Shown: positions 1 through 9,324, counted from the stretch's first letter. The stretch: DNA of 64,000 nucleotides from Phanerodontia chrysosporium (GCA_001910725.1 MJGA01000004.1:1-64000); one strand, 5' to 3'. The notes: a model not told the origin generated them from the sequence alone. Program-made: numbers and translations.

Positions 1-1238
1 TGGCTAGTCGGCGGGCGTGCCCGTTTTCTGAACAAGGTGGCATACGAACAGAGATTGGCGTGTTCGTCTGACACTGCGCACCGGGCAGAACACCAGTGTG
101 CGCGCGCCGAGCTTATCGAAGAAGCATCGCTCGCGACGCTCTGCCGTTTTAGGAAGGTGGTCAATGGCGCACCTTAACGGTGGGCGACTCACAAATAGCC
201 GTTGAACTCGGGCACCCGCAAGAGGAGATAAGGCAACGCCCGGCAAGCAAAGAGGCTTGGTGGCGAGTCGGCAGGGAGAGGCGTGCTTGCCAGGAACGCG
301 TCGCGTCTGGACTCGCGGTGCATGCGCGAGAGGGTGGTCAACGTGACGACGAGAGATAGACGTTCGACATGTCGAGGGTGCTTCTAGTCGGCGGAGGGAA
401 ATCAGGTCTTGATGGAGCAGGCCCAAGTCACCTTGGAATCAGAATTTAGGGAGGCCGGCGAAGGAGGCAGCGGGAAGAGGATCAATGGGCGTGGACGAGG
501 AGGATCTTCGCACGGCTAGTGCGACTATGGTGGATGTTTAGAGTCGGTTCAAAGATGGCCGCGATGCCGCGATGCCGGACGTGACTAGTGACAGGGCCGT
601 TACTTGATCGTCACCCGAGTGACTGAACACGACGAGGCGTGTATGGAGGACACCGGACACCGCAGACCAGCACTATGGGTGTGTGCCTGCACGGCGCGCC
701 TACATAGGCTTGAGAGTTAAGAGTGGGTGTGTTTGTAAGCAGTGCGATATGTAGCTCAACTGAGGCAATGGAATGCTACAAAAGTGTCGTATATCCTTCG
801 CAATAGTCTTGCAGAGAAAAGGAGAGCAAAAGACGGCGAAGACGAACCGAGAGAGAAAAAAAATGACACGACGAAGAGTCGAACCTTAGTACTTCAGTGC
901 CCCAAATGGCTAGCTACAACCGCTGCACCATCAGTCTACATAACACGCTTTTTACGTAGCTCCATAGTGCGTACTGCCCTCTTCGTACCTCAGCGTTCGT
1001 CGCGGCGAAGAAGTACAGCGTCGGAAGCTGCCGACCATCCGATCAGCCTTGTGGCGCATCGGCCGCAAAGCTTCGCATGTACACTAGCACTGTATATTAA
1101 ACGATATGATCCGGGATGCCCGTTAAGAATCGGGGACTGTGACAAGGCGAGAACAAAGCGGGGAGCATAGACTGAAATCGTAGACAAAGCCTGCAAGTGA
1201 TTTGAAGTGTACAAATGAAGAAATACCGTGAGCATGAC
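1..1238. other. gene-free left flank
   Basis: I see no supported protein gene here. The open frames are short, overlap on both strands and resemble no family I know. The only structured item is a tRNA-like relic at 865-936, listed separately. The right boundary is the stop codon of the interrupted host gene that reads leftward from 1576. Confidence 0.5.
865..936 (-). pseudogene. tRNA-like relic with B box and T run
   Basis: On the minus strand a B-box-like GGTTCGACTC is followed about 18 nt later by a run of eight T (plus-strand A run at 856-863), as at the end of a Pol III unit. A D-arm-like stretch lies upstream. The acceptor and T stems pair poorly, so this is at best a decayed tRNA gene or a tRNA-derived repeat. 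Confidence 0.25.
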
Positions 1239-1576
1239 CTAGGCGACAGACTCTGGGGCTATCGCAATGTGATGGACGTCGTCGCGACCGTAGTACCGCC
1301 CAGCGCGATAGCAGGTGCAGACTTCAACGTGCCAGCCTTTGTCGATCTGTGGCGCGCCCGGACGGCTGCCGCGGTGCAGCGTAGACCTACAAAAGGCTCA
1401 GCGTGTGCGTACTGACACGTCCCAGTTATACGCACATCATGACAACGCAAAATCTGCCTTGCATTTGCGCCCGAGCCGTGATACCCAAGTTCTGTACAGC
1501 GTCGCGTATGTTCTCGCGAACTTGCGGCTTTTTGCTGTACCACTGGCTATCTAGAAATAGACCATACCCTTCGCTT
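1239..1576 (-). pseudogene. 3' exons of a host gene split by two retrotransposons
   Basis: Two exons read on the minus strand, 1576-1436 and 1386-1239, joined by a 49-nt intron with a GTGCGT donor and a TGTAG acceptor. The frame ends in TAG at 1241-1239. The first exon follows a 54-nt intron whose donor (GTGAGT) now lies at 9334 on the far side of element A; its acceptor GCAG is at 1577-1580. With the 5' parts at 9444-9335 and 17572-17549 the frame totals 423 nt (140 codons plus stop) without interruption. I recognise no domain. Codon use is less GC-rich than in the other host genes, so a chance ORF or orphan gene is possible. Exon joins are inference. Confidence 0.35.
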
Positions 1577-1620
1577 CTGCAGGGAGTGTCAAAGCGGCGC
1601 ACGGAACGACAGTTAATAAG

Positions 1621-1625
1621 AAGAA
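1621..1625. repeat. target-site duplication, element A, left
   Basis: AAGAA directly before the 5' LTR; the same five bases follow the 3' LTR at 9325-9329. Confidence 0.95.
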
Positions 1626-2095
1626 TGTCACGGATGTGACGATGCTGCCCTATTTTTCGCCGATTTTTGGCTGTTTTCCTCGATTAATCCAACGGGCGAG
1701 CAGCCCTCGCGCCGTCTGGAGTCCTAGCCGCCCACGCTCAGCGCCTGGCCACGCAGCGCCAGCGCCCTGATGGCGCATCACCCCTAGACGCCAGCGCAAT
1801 CCCGCCGCGCGCTCAGACACTGCCCGGATCACCGGTCTGCCTTGCAACCGGTTCCCCAGATCGCCGAGGAGGCACCGTCATCCCTGATGACTCCCCTCGC
1901 CGAGACACGCCGAGCTGATCAGCCTGATGACACAGCCTCGGCCCGACGCAGCCTCGAGACACTGCCAGCTGACACAGCCTTGTGACATAGCCCCCGCACA
2001 GCCTCGCCGCGCAGCCCGCGTCACAGCCTCGCTGGCTATGCCAAGCACTGCCCATCAGCTTAGGTAATCGTACAGCCTGCCCTAGAGTACTGTAG

Positions 2096-2130
2096 TATAT
2101 AAGGGTAGCTCCCCTCGCTCCTGTCCGTCA
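2096..2130 (+). promoter_or_regulatory. TATA box and predicted RNA start, element A
   Basis: TATATAAG starts at 2096. The A at 2130, 34 nt downstream, begins ATCTCGACCT, which is exactly complementary to the PBS at 2323-2332. The spacing from the TATA box supports 2130 as the RNA 5' end, and the complementarity supports it independently. Confidence 0.65.
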
Positions 2131-2157
2131 TCTCGACCTCTTGGTCAATACGGACAG

Positions 2158-2216
2158 GTAAGCCTCAGTTTGTATAGTAGCATAGCATACTAATGTATCT
2201 TGGTCAATACGGACAG
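2158..2216 (+). other. intron-like segment inside the LTR
   Basis: GTAAGC donor at 2158, TACTAAT branch motif at 2190-2196 and ACAG acceptor ending at 2216, 59 nt in all. The last 18 nt of the segment repeat the 18 nt immediately before it (CTTGGTCAATACGGACAG). It contains the only ATG between the predicted RNA start and gag. Splicing is inferred from the sites alone. Confidence 0.5.
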
Positions 2217-2322
2217 CTGCACAAGTTGCTCGTCGCTGCGTGATTCGCTCCGCCGCGCCATCTCGTCGACCTCCCCATCTGTGCTCCCTCGTGTAGCGTT
2301 GAGCCCCTTGCTCCGCGACATT

Positions 2323-2332
2323 AGGTCGAGAT
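2323..2332 (+). other. primer-binding site, self-priming type, element A
   Basis: AGGTCGAGAT lies 2 nt inside the 5' LTR edge and is perfectly complementary to RNA positions 1-10 if transcription starts at 2130. The match stops on both sides. Tf1 of fission yeast and related chromoviruses prime reverse transcription from the 5' end of their own RNA in this way. I see no convincing tRNA 3'-end complement here. Confidence 0.65.
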
Positions 2333-2414
2333 CTCTTGGGTGCCCTAGGCAATTCCTTCCCTACCGCTCCCCCAAAACCCGTTTAAAAAAGTTTATCCCC
2401 TCCGTTTAAAGCGA

Positions 2415-2475
2415 GTACGTCGTAGTCGAGCAGCCTGCTCACTCCGTGCACGTTGCTAAGGTCCTTACCTCACAG
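2415..2475 (+). other. predicted leader intron that creates the ORF0 start codon
   Basis: Donor GTACGT at 2415, acceptor CACAG ending at 2475, 61 nt. The exon before it ends in GCGA and the exon after it starts TGCCGAAA, so joining gives ATG-CCG-AAA in the ORF0 frame. A CTAAG at 2456-2460 is an imperfect branch motif. Element B shows the same design. Confidence 0.55.
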
Positions 2476-3164
2476 TGCCGAAAGACGTCCGGCTCAAGGA
2501 CCACATCCCCCAACGCATCTTCGACCGCCTCCAACGTCGTCGCGAGGCCGGTAACCCCGTCAAGTGGACGGACCGCAAAGTCAAGGCGGTCGTCAAGTAC
2601 GTGTCCACGCTCCCCCAGCCTCCACCCTCCGTCCCCTCCATCAACTGGACCGCCGTTCGCGAGGCTCGTGAGGCCGAACAACGCGTAGGCAACCGCATCC
2701 GCGAGCAGCGCCAACGAGAGGCACAAGAAGCCCAGGCCGCCGTAGCCGCCTCCTCCTCGAAGCTCAGTTTGGCAGAGCGCCTCAGCGCCGCCCCGACGTA
2801 CGAGCCCATCGCCCGCAAGCCCATCGGTATCGACATCCCGAAGTACTCCCCCACCGACCTCGTCGGCATCTTCACGCCCAAGCTCGACGCAACCATCAAG
2901 CGTCTCAAGGCCGTCGAGGAAGTCGACTTATTCCACCTCGTCGACAGCGATCGTGCGCGCGGGGTTTGCCAGCTGCTCGAACGTCTTCAGCAGATCCGCA
3001 ACGAGCTCAGCCGCCTCGCCCCCACAACCACGTTTAAGGAGTGGCACCAGTACGAGCTAGGACTTGCTCAGATCGGTGACATTTCGTTTATCGGTTTAAG
3101 GCGCAACTTCCGCCGCATCGTGGGAGAATTAGACATTGTGTACCGGGCTGGGTATTTCGATTAA
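2476..3164 (+). CDS. ORF0 of element A (protein of unknown function)
   Basis: An open frame of 229 codons between the PBS and gag, with no internal methionine and no upstream ATG. It becomes translatable as Met-Pro-Lys if the intron 2415-2475 is removed. The protein is basic and glutamine/arginine-rich in its first half (an alpha-helical stretch around residues 60-90), with a proline-rich linker around residues 47-55. The C-terminal 100 residues share a pattern with ORF0 of element B: ER-[FL]-x2-IR-x2-L, then T-x2-EW, then G-x2-SF-x2-L-x3-F. No enzyme motif is visible. Position and the lack of ATG suggest an accessory protein made only from spliced RNA. I do not recognise a family; the function is unknown. 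Confidence 0.65.
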
Positions 3165-3589
3165 ATAAATATATCTTCTGTCGCTCTGGATTTCGACTGT
3201 TCGAACTGTCCGCACTTCTTCGGGCGAACCACAGAAAACGGCGTCACTCTTCCCGCCGATCTCCACGTCGAGGAAAACAACGGGTCTCGAGAAGCCAGGG
3301 AGTGCAGTCAGCAGCCCTGCCCCTATCGAGAGACTGCCCCTCCGCTACTCCCGGTTGCGCCTAGCGACCGAGAAACACAGTTCGAACGCCCTCATTTCAC
3401 GCAACGGCTAGAATTCGCCCGCGCCTCTGCCACTACTCCGAATACTCCCGATCACAGTCCCCGGACAGCAGCCACCACTCGTCTCCCGAGACATCGCTCG
3501 GCTCCGTCCTCTCCGACCACGAACCCGCCCCCTCGCCGTTTAATCTCTCCCGCGCTCAATCAGGAGCCAACACTCCCCGTCCCCCCAAT
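3165..3589 (+). other. ATG-free spacer between ORF0 and gag
   Basis: 425 nt with no ATG in any sense frame. The gag frame is open back to 3365 without an ATG, and its translation is Ser/Pro-rich, so Gag could have an N-terminal extension by non-AUG initiation or another splice. I see no direct evidence for that. Confidence 0.5.
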
Positions 3590-4840
3590 ATGTCGAGCAC
3601 TCCCGGTGGAGCGCCGCCCGGTCCGGCGCCTCCCGACCCCGTTTCTGCTGCCCTCCTGCAAATGGCCCAGGCGATGACGCAGCTTACAAACACGGTTAAC
3701 ACTCTGGCCCAGACTATTGGCGCCAATCGGACAACGGTCAACGCAACGGTCAATGCCAACAAGGAGCTCCCCTTCGTCGAGAAGCCCATGCCGTTCAAAG
3801 GAAAGGGTTCAGACACGGCCCGACTCTTCCGCGCCGCCTATCGCATCTACGCCGACGGACAGCCAGAGAAATTCGGCAAACGCGACGTCAACGGTAATCT
3901 CGAGCGGGACGCAAACACCGGCAAGATCTTGGTAGACGGCCAGAAGTGGATCGTCGGCGCTCTCTCCTTCATGCAGGATGAAGCGGCGGAATGGGCGCGT
4001 CAGTACATCGAACAGGCAGCAGACGGCACTCAGTTGTTCGGAGGTTCCCGCACCCAATTCTGGGAGGCCTTCAAGAACCGGTTCGAGCCCGTCGACGAGA
4101 AGGCCGAGGCCCTCAGCAAGCTACAGGCGTGCACGCAAGGCAATCGTCGGTTCGCGGAGTTCTTTGCGGAGTTCCAAGCCCTCGCCGGCCGCACGAAGCT
4201 CACCCCGGAAGACCTGGCAACCCGGCTACGGACGAAGTTTAATAAGGACTACCTCGAACGGATATCGTACATGGTCAACCCCGCCACCGGCAAAGGCCCC
4301 GAGACGTACGACGAGCTCAAGAACGCGGGTTTCGCCGTCGACCGGTCGAAGGACAAGCTCTCGCAAGACCTCCTGGCACAACAAGGCAAGACGTCCTCGA
4401 CTCCGGCTAGCTCGTCGACGCGCGCCTTCCGCGACCCGAACGCGATGGACATCGACGCCGCCAACATCGACGAGCTGTTTAAGGGTCTCACCGGCGCGGA
4501 TCTCAAGCGCCAGTTCGACGCCGTCATGAAGGACCGCTGCAAGGTCTGCGGCTCGAAGTCCCACAAGTCCACGGACCCCGTGCACCGTGACTCGGTTTGC
4601 AACCACTGCGGCAAGAAGGGTCACTGGTCCCGCGTCTGTCGTGCCCGCCTCGAGGGCAAGCCGAGAACCGCCCCCGCTACCGCCGCTGTCCGCGCCTCGT
4701 CTTCGGATACCTCGTCACAGGACTCCTCGTCTCCGGCCTCCTCGTCTTCTGGCAGCTCGTCTGACGACCAAGCTGCTGCGATCGCCGCCCTCCGTGATCA
4801 GCTGGCTCTGATACAAAAGCAGCTCGGGGGTTTTGCTTAA
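3590..4840 (+). CDS. gag: Gag (capsid-nucleocapsid) of element A
   Basis: 416 residues; the ATG at 3590 is the first ATG of the spliced leader. Residues 1-60 are Pro/Thr-rich, followed by a retrotransposon-Gag capsid-type region (about 65-260, with the conserved stretch around FWEAFKNRFEP). The short motif DPNAMDID follows, then a Cys/His region: a partial knuckle CKVCGSKSH and a full CCHC knuckle CNHCGKKGHWSRVC near residues 324-357. The C-terminus is Ser-rich. Gag packages the RNA and builds the particle. The stop TAA at 4838-4840 is preceded by the slippery heptamer GGGTTTT, which would send some ribosomes into pol. Confidence 0.9.
   Translation: MSSTPGGAPPGPAPPDPVSAALLQMAQAMTQLTNTVNTLAQTIGANRTTVNATVNANKELPFVEKPMPFKGKGSDTARLFRAAYRIYADGQPEKFGKRDVNGNLERDANTGKILVDGQKWIVGALSFMQDEAAEWARQYIEQAADGTQLFGGSRTQFWEAFKNRFEPVDEKAEALSKLQACTQGNRRFAEFFAEFQALAGRTKLTPEDLATRLRTKFNKDYLERISYMVNPATGKGPETYDELKNAGFAVDRSKDKLSQDLLAQQGKTSSTPASSSTRAFRDPNAMDIDAANIDELFKGLTGADLKRQFDAVMKDRCKVCGSKSHKSTDPVHRDSVCNHCGKKGHWSRVCRARLEGKPRTAPATAAVRASSSDTSSQDSSSPASSSSGSSSDDQAAAIAALRDQLALIQKQLGGFA
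4828..4834 (+). promoter_or_regulatory. candidate -1 frameshift site, gag-pol of element A
   Basis: G-GGT-TTT in the gag frame fits the X-XXY-YYZ rule and is followed one codon later by the gag stop. The pol frame is exactly -1 and is open from 4798. GGGTTTA, one base different, is the shift site of the yeast L-A virus. Confidence 0.65.
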
Positions 4841-7006
4841 GGGGCCGGAGTGACGCCGCATCGTCGGTCCCCGTCTCGTCAAGCCCGGATTCAACTCCGG
4901 CGCCTTCGTTAGAACCACAGGACATTTCGGACTCTATCCGCTCGTGTACAATATCCGTACTAGACCCTTTCTCGAATCACTATCGTGTACCAGTAAAGCT
5001 CACCGGGATCAATAAAACTATTCGCACGCCTGCAATGATTGACTCCGGTGCGACTTCACTGTTCATCCACGAGGACTTCTGCAAGCAGCATAAGATTCTC
5101 ACGATACCACTCAAAAGGGAAATTACGCTATACAACATCGACGGAACCAAGAACGAAGCAGGGTCTATCACGCGCCGTGCCAGACTCCAGCTCACTGTGG
5201 GTTCTTACACGTTTAAGGAGGAGTTTCTTGTCACGAACATCGGTCCAGAGGACGTCATCCTCGGACTTCCGTGGCTCAAGAAATGGAATCCGAACATCAA
5301 CTGGGAAACGGGAGATGTCCAGTTTCAGCTCCGCGGCGGAGCTGAGGACACCCCGGTTTTTGGTATCCATCAGATTGACGCCAATCGCTCCGAACGCCGA
5401 GAATGGCTTCGAGCAGGCATTGTTGAGGACGCCAAGGACGAAGTCTGGATCCTCGCCGGCTACACTTACTCGCAAGCGATCGCTGTCGAAGCCAATCGCG
5501 AGAAGTACGCCAAGACGTTCGAAGAGCTGGTTCCCAAAGAGTACCACCGACACAAGAAGGTGTTCTCTGAAGAGGAATCACACCGCCTTCCGAAGCATCA
5601 GCCCTGGGATCACGCGATAGATCTCGTCCCGGACGCCCCGGCCTCGATCAAATCGAAGGTTTATCCCATGTCCCCGATCGAGAATGAAGAACTACAGCGG
5701 TTCATCGACGACGCACTCGCCAAGGGCTATATCGTCCCCAGCAAGTCTCCGATCGCTTCCCCTGTCTTCTTTATCAAGAAAAAGGACGGCAAGCTCCGGT
5801 TCATTCAGGATTACCGCAAGCTCAACGACATCACTGTGAAGAATCGCTATCCCCTTCCGCTCGCCTCCGACATCATCGGGAAGCTCCAGGGCGCTAAGAT
5901 CTTCACCAAGTTCGACGTCCGTTGGGGCTACAACAACGTCCGGATTAAGGAAGGTGACGAGTGGAAAGCCGCCTTCGTCACCAACCGCGGTCTCTTCGAG
6001 CCCAGAGTCATGTACTTCGGTCTGTGCAACAGCCCTGCCACGTTCCAGGCCCTCATGAACCACATCTTCGCCGACCTCATCGCTGAGAGCAAGGTCGCAG
6101 TTTACCTCGACGACATTCTCATCTGGTCGAACGATCTCGCTTCGCATCGGAAGATAGTTCACGAGGTACTGGCACGCCTCGCCAAATACGATCTGTACCT
6201 TCGGCCCGAGAAGTGCGAGTTCGAGCGCTCAGAGATCGAGTATCTCGGGCTCCTCATCAGCGAGGGACAAGTCGGCATGGACCCCGGCAAGGTTAAGGCA
6301 GTAGCCGAGTGGCCGACCCCGAAGAACCTCAAAGATGTACGAGGCTTTGTCGGGTTCGCCAACTTCTATCGCCGTTTCATCAAGGACTTCTCAAAGATCT
6401 GCCGCCCGCTGCACGATCTGACGAAGAAGGATACTCCGTTTAATTGGGGTCCCGCACAGGCGGAAGCCTTCGAGACGCTCAAGCGCGCTTTCACAACTCA
6501 GCCCGTGCTCGCCATGTGGAGCATTGATCGGCCGACTCGCGTCGAGACCGATGCTTCTGGCTACGCCACCGGAGGAGTCATAGCCCAACGCAACCCTGAA
6601 GATGGTCTCTGGCATCCGATCGCGTATCGCTCGCAAACCATGAGCCCCGCCGAGCGGAACTACGAGATCTGGGACCGTGAGATGCTTGCAATCATCGAAG
6701 CTCTCAAGGACTGGCGCCAGTTCCTCGAAGGTCTCCCGGAGCCTTTCGAGATCTGGACCGATCATCAGAATCTCCAGTATTGGAAGACTGCGCAGAATCT
6801 CACGCGGCGACAAGCCCGGTGGGCCTCCTACCTCGCCGAGTACGACTTCCGCATCATTCACCGCCCCGGCAAGACCCATCTCCTCGCCGACCCGCTCTCC
6901 CGGCCCTCCTCGCTGCACGTCTCGGACGAAGAAGACAACCGCTCACAAGTGGTGCTGAAGCCTGAGCTGTTTAAGATAGCCGCCACGGCAGCCTTCGCAA
7001 ACCCCT
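4834..7006 (+). CDS. pol: Pol part 1: protease, reverse transcriptase, RNase H (element A)
   Basis: Read by -1 frameshift from gag, in the frame that contains the first in-frame ATG at 5035. Aspartic protease: IDSGATS near 5038. Reverse transcriptase: KKKDGKLRFIQDYRKLN near 5785, and the catalytic YLDD at 6103-6114 (residue 357 counted from the 5035 ATG). RNase H: VETDASGYATGG near 6541 and TDHQNLQYW near 6758. The reading is typical Ty3/gypsy up to about 7000, where a C-rich run (7001-7012) breaks the frame. The integrase continues in frame 3, as if one base were missing. The frame-1 continuation to 7479 is not homologous sequence. The break may be a real inactivating mutation or a homopolymer base-call error. 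Confidence 0.9.
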
Positions 7007-8591
7007 CCCCCTCGAGAAGCGCATTCGCGACTGCTCCGAAAAGGAAAAGGAAGTCGCAGACGCCCTGCAGACTCTCCGGACCAAGGGGCCTCGCAAGCTG
7101 CGCAACGGCGTCCTCGAATGGGAAGAGGACAACGGCCTCCTGTACTACCATGGGAAGGTTTATGTCCCGAACAGTGCCGCGCTGCGCAACGACGTCATCA
7201 AGTCTTGCCACGACGCGCCGACTGCCGGACACCCTGGGAAACACACCACCCTCGAATTGGTCTCCCGGTACTATTGGTGGCCGCGCATCTCTGCCGATGT
7301 TAGCCGCTACGTGCTCGGCTGTGATCAATGTCAACGGTACAAGTCCGCCCCGCATCCGAAAGCCACTCTACAGCCCCACGATGTCCCTTCAGGGCCCTGG
7401 GAACACGTCGGCGTGGATCTCATCACACAGCTCCCGCGTGACGCCAAGACTAAGAAGGACTCGATCGCGGTCTACGTAGACCACTACTCGGATCAGTGCC
7501 ACCTTGTCCCGGTCGACTCGACGATCACCGCGGCCGGCATGGGCGACGTCCACTACACGGACATCTTCCGCCTCCACGGCCTCCCGCGCAAGATCTTCTC
7601 CGATCGCGGACCCCAGTTTGCAGCACAGTACATGCGAGCGCTGTACAAGCGCCTCGGCATCGCTACTGGTCTCACCACGGCATATCATCCAGAAGGCAAC
7701 GGCAAGGTCGAGCGCAAGAACCAGGAAGTTGAGAAGTTTCTGCGTCTCTTCGTCTCCCAGCGCCAAGACGACTGGGTCGATTGGCTCCCGATGGCTGAGT
7801 TTACCCTGAACTCACACGTGTCCAGTGCTACCGAGCGCACGCCCTTCGAGATTGTTTACGGCTACACACCGGACTTCACGATCCCGGCCGGCAAACACAC
7901 CAACGTTCCCGCTCTCGACGAGCGCCTAGACCGCATGGCTCACGTCCGCAAAGAGGCCGAAGCTGCCCTGCGCCTAACCAAAGCCCGCATGAAAGAAGAG
8001 TACGAGGCCGCGAAGAAACGCGCCCACTCCTTCAAGGTCGGCGATCAGGTTTGGCTCAGCACGAAGGACCTCAGCATCGACCAGCCCTCGCCCAAGCTCG
8101 GCCCCCGCCAGCTGGGTCCGTTTAAGGTTCTGGAAAAGATCGGCGATCTGGACTATCGGCTCGAGCTCCCGAGCTGGCTGAAAATCCACCCGGTTTTCCA
8201 TGTCAACCGCCTCAGCCCGTGGCACGATCAGGGCGTTGAGAAGCCCCTGCCGCCCAAACCTGTCAAGGTTGCCGGCGAAGAGGAATACGTCGTCGAGAAA
8301 GTCCTCGACAGCCGCATATACCGCCGACAACTGCAATACAAGGTCCGCTGGAAAGGCTACGGTCAAGCCGGCGACACGTGGGAAAAGGCAGACAACCTCA
8401 AACACGCCAAAGCTCTGGTCAACAAATTCCATCGCGAAAATCCGGAAGCGCCCCGCAAGCTCGCTGCCACCGCCTTCGAAGCCCTCGCTGCCTCTTTTCG
8501 CCCGTTCGTCACCGAAGTCGACGTCTCCCACCTTTCTGCCTCTGATCGCGCCAAGGCCGATCTCGATTGGGAGGAGGGGCGTCACCTCTAA
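7007..8591 (+). CDS. pol: Pol part 2: integrase and chromodomain (element A)
   Basis: Continues part 1 in frame 3. HHCC zinc domain: HDAPTAGHPG near 7210 and CDQCQ near 7322. Catalytic DDE core: D in VDLITQ (about 7415), SDRGPQF (about 7600) and E in GNGKVERKNQ (about 7700). The integrase tail (GPFKVLEKIG, HPVFHVNRLSP) follows. A chromodomain EEYVVEKVLDSR to RWKGYGQAGDTWE lies at about 8280-8460 and would direct integration to marked chromatin, which defines the element as a chromovirus. The stop codon at 8589-8591 precedes the polypurine tract by 25 nt. Without repair of the break at about 7001-7012 this part cannot be made as a fusion with reverse transcriptase. Confidence 0.9.
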
Positions 8592-8616
8592 CGACCTCGC
8601 GAGGACGCTCGGTTTT

Positions 8617-8629
8617 AGGAGGGGGGTAA
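8617..8629 (+). other. polypurine tract, element A
   Basis: AGGAGGGGGGTAA abuts the 3' LTR and would prime plus-strand DNA synthesis. Confidence 0.85.
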
Positions 8630-9324
8630 TGTCACGGATGTGACGATGCTGCCCTATTTTTCGCCGATTTTTGGCTGTTTTCCTCGATTAATCCAACGGG
8701 CGAGCAGCCCTCGCGCCGTCTGGAGTCCTAGCCGCCCACGCTCAGCGCCTGGCCACGCAGCGCCAGCGCCCTGATGGCGCATCACCCCTAGACGCCAGCG
8801 CAATCCCGCCGCGCGCTCAGACACTGCCCGGATCACCGGTCTGCCTTGCAACCGGTTCCCCAGATCGCCGAGGAGGCACCGTCATCCCTGATGACTCCCC
8901 TCGCCGAGACACGCCGAGCTGATCAGCCTGATGACACAGCCTCGGCCCGACGCAGCCTCGAGACACTGCCAGCTGACACAGCCTTGTGACATAGCCCCCG
9001 CACAGCCTCGCCGCGCAGCCCGCGTCACAGCCTCGCTGGCTATGCCAAGCACTGCCCATCAGCTTAGGTAATCGTACAGCCTGCCCTAGAGTACTGTAGT
9101 ATATAAGGGTAGCTCCCCTCGCTCCTGTCCGTCATCTCGACCTCTTGGTCAATACGGACAGGTAAGCCTCAGTTTGTATAGTAGCATAGCATACTAATGT
9201 ATCTTGGTCAATACGGACAGCTGCACAAGTTGCTCGTCGCTGCGTGATTCGCTCCGCCGCGCCATCTCGTCGACCTCCCCATCTGTGCTCCCTCGTGTAG
9301 CGTTGAGCCCCTTGCTCCGCGACA
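8630..9324 (+). repeat. 3' LTR of element A
   Basis: 695 bp, identical by eye to 1626-2320 at a constant offset of 7,004. Confidence 0.95.

Larger units (their letters stand above)
1626..2320 (+). repeat. 5' LTR of element A
   Basis: 695 bp, starting TGTCACGG and ending GCGACA. It holds a TATATAAG box at 2096, a predicted transcript start near 2130 and a 59-nt intron-like segment at 2158-2216. U3 contains a reiterated CAGCCTCG-type motif between about 1915 and 2040. Identical by eye to 8630-9324. Confidence 0.95.
1626..9324 (+). mobile_element. Ty3/gypsy chromovirus, element A
   Basis: A 7,699-bp LTR retrotransposon flanked by a perfect 5-bp target duplication. Order: LTR, self-priming-type PBS, ORF0, gag, protease-RT-RNase H, integrase, chromodomain, polypurine tract, LTR. 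The two 695-bp LTRs show no difference by eye, so insertion was recent. Pol carries one frame break at a C-rich run near 7001-7012; otherwise all parts look intact. The junction GGGGGTAA|TGTCAC at the 3' LTR is the same as in element B, so the two families are related although their gag and pol differ clearly. Confidence 0.95.

Noticed and set aside
2337..2350. TGGGTGCCCTAGGC as a tRNA-type primer-binding site of element A
   Set aside because: It lies 16 nt from the LTR edge and I cannot match it to a tRNA 3' end. The self-complementary site at 2323 fits better.
3365..3589. Gag extended upstream by 75 codons
   Set aside because: The frame is open but has no ATG, and the leader seems selected to lack ATGs before 3590. 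Noted only as a possibility.
4226..4624. Antisense frames over gag and pol of all three elements
   Set aside because: These are shadows of the sense coding sequence.
7007..7479. Frame-1 continuation of pol beyond about 7006
   Set aside because: It has no retroviral homology; the integrase clearly continues in frame 3.
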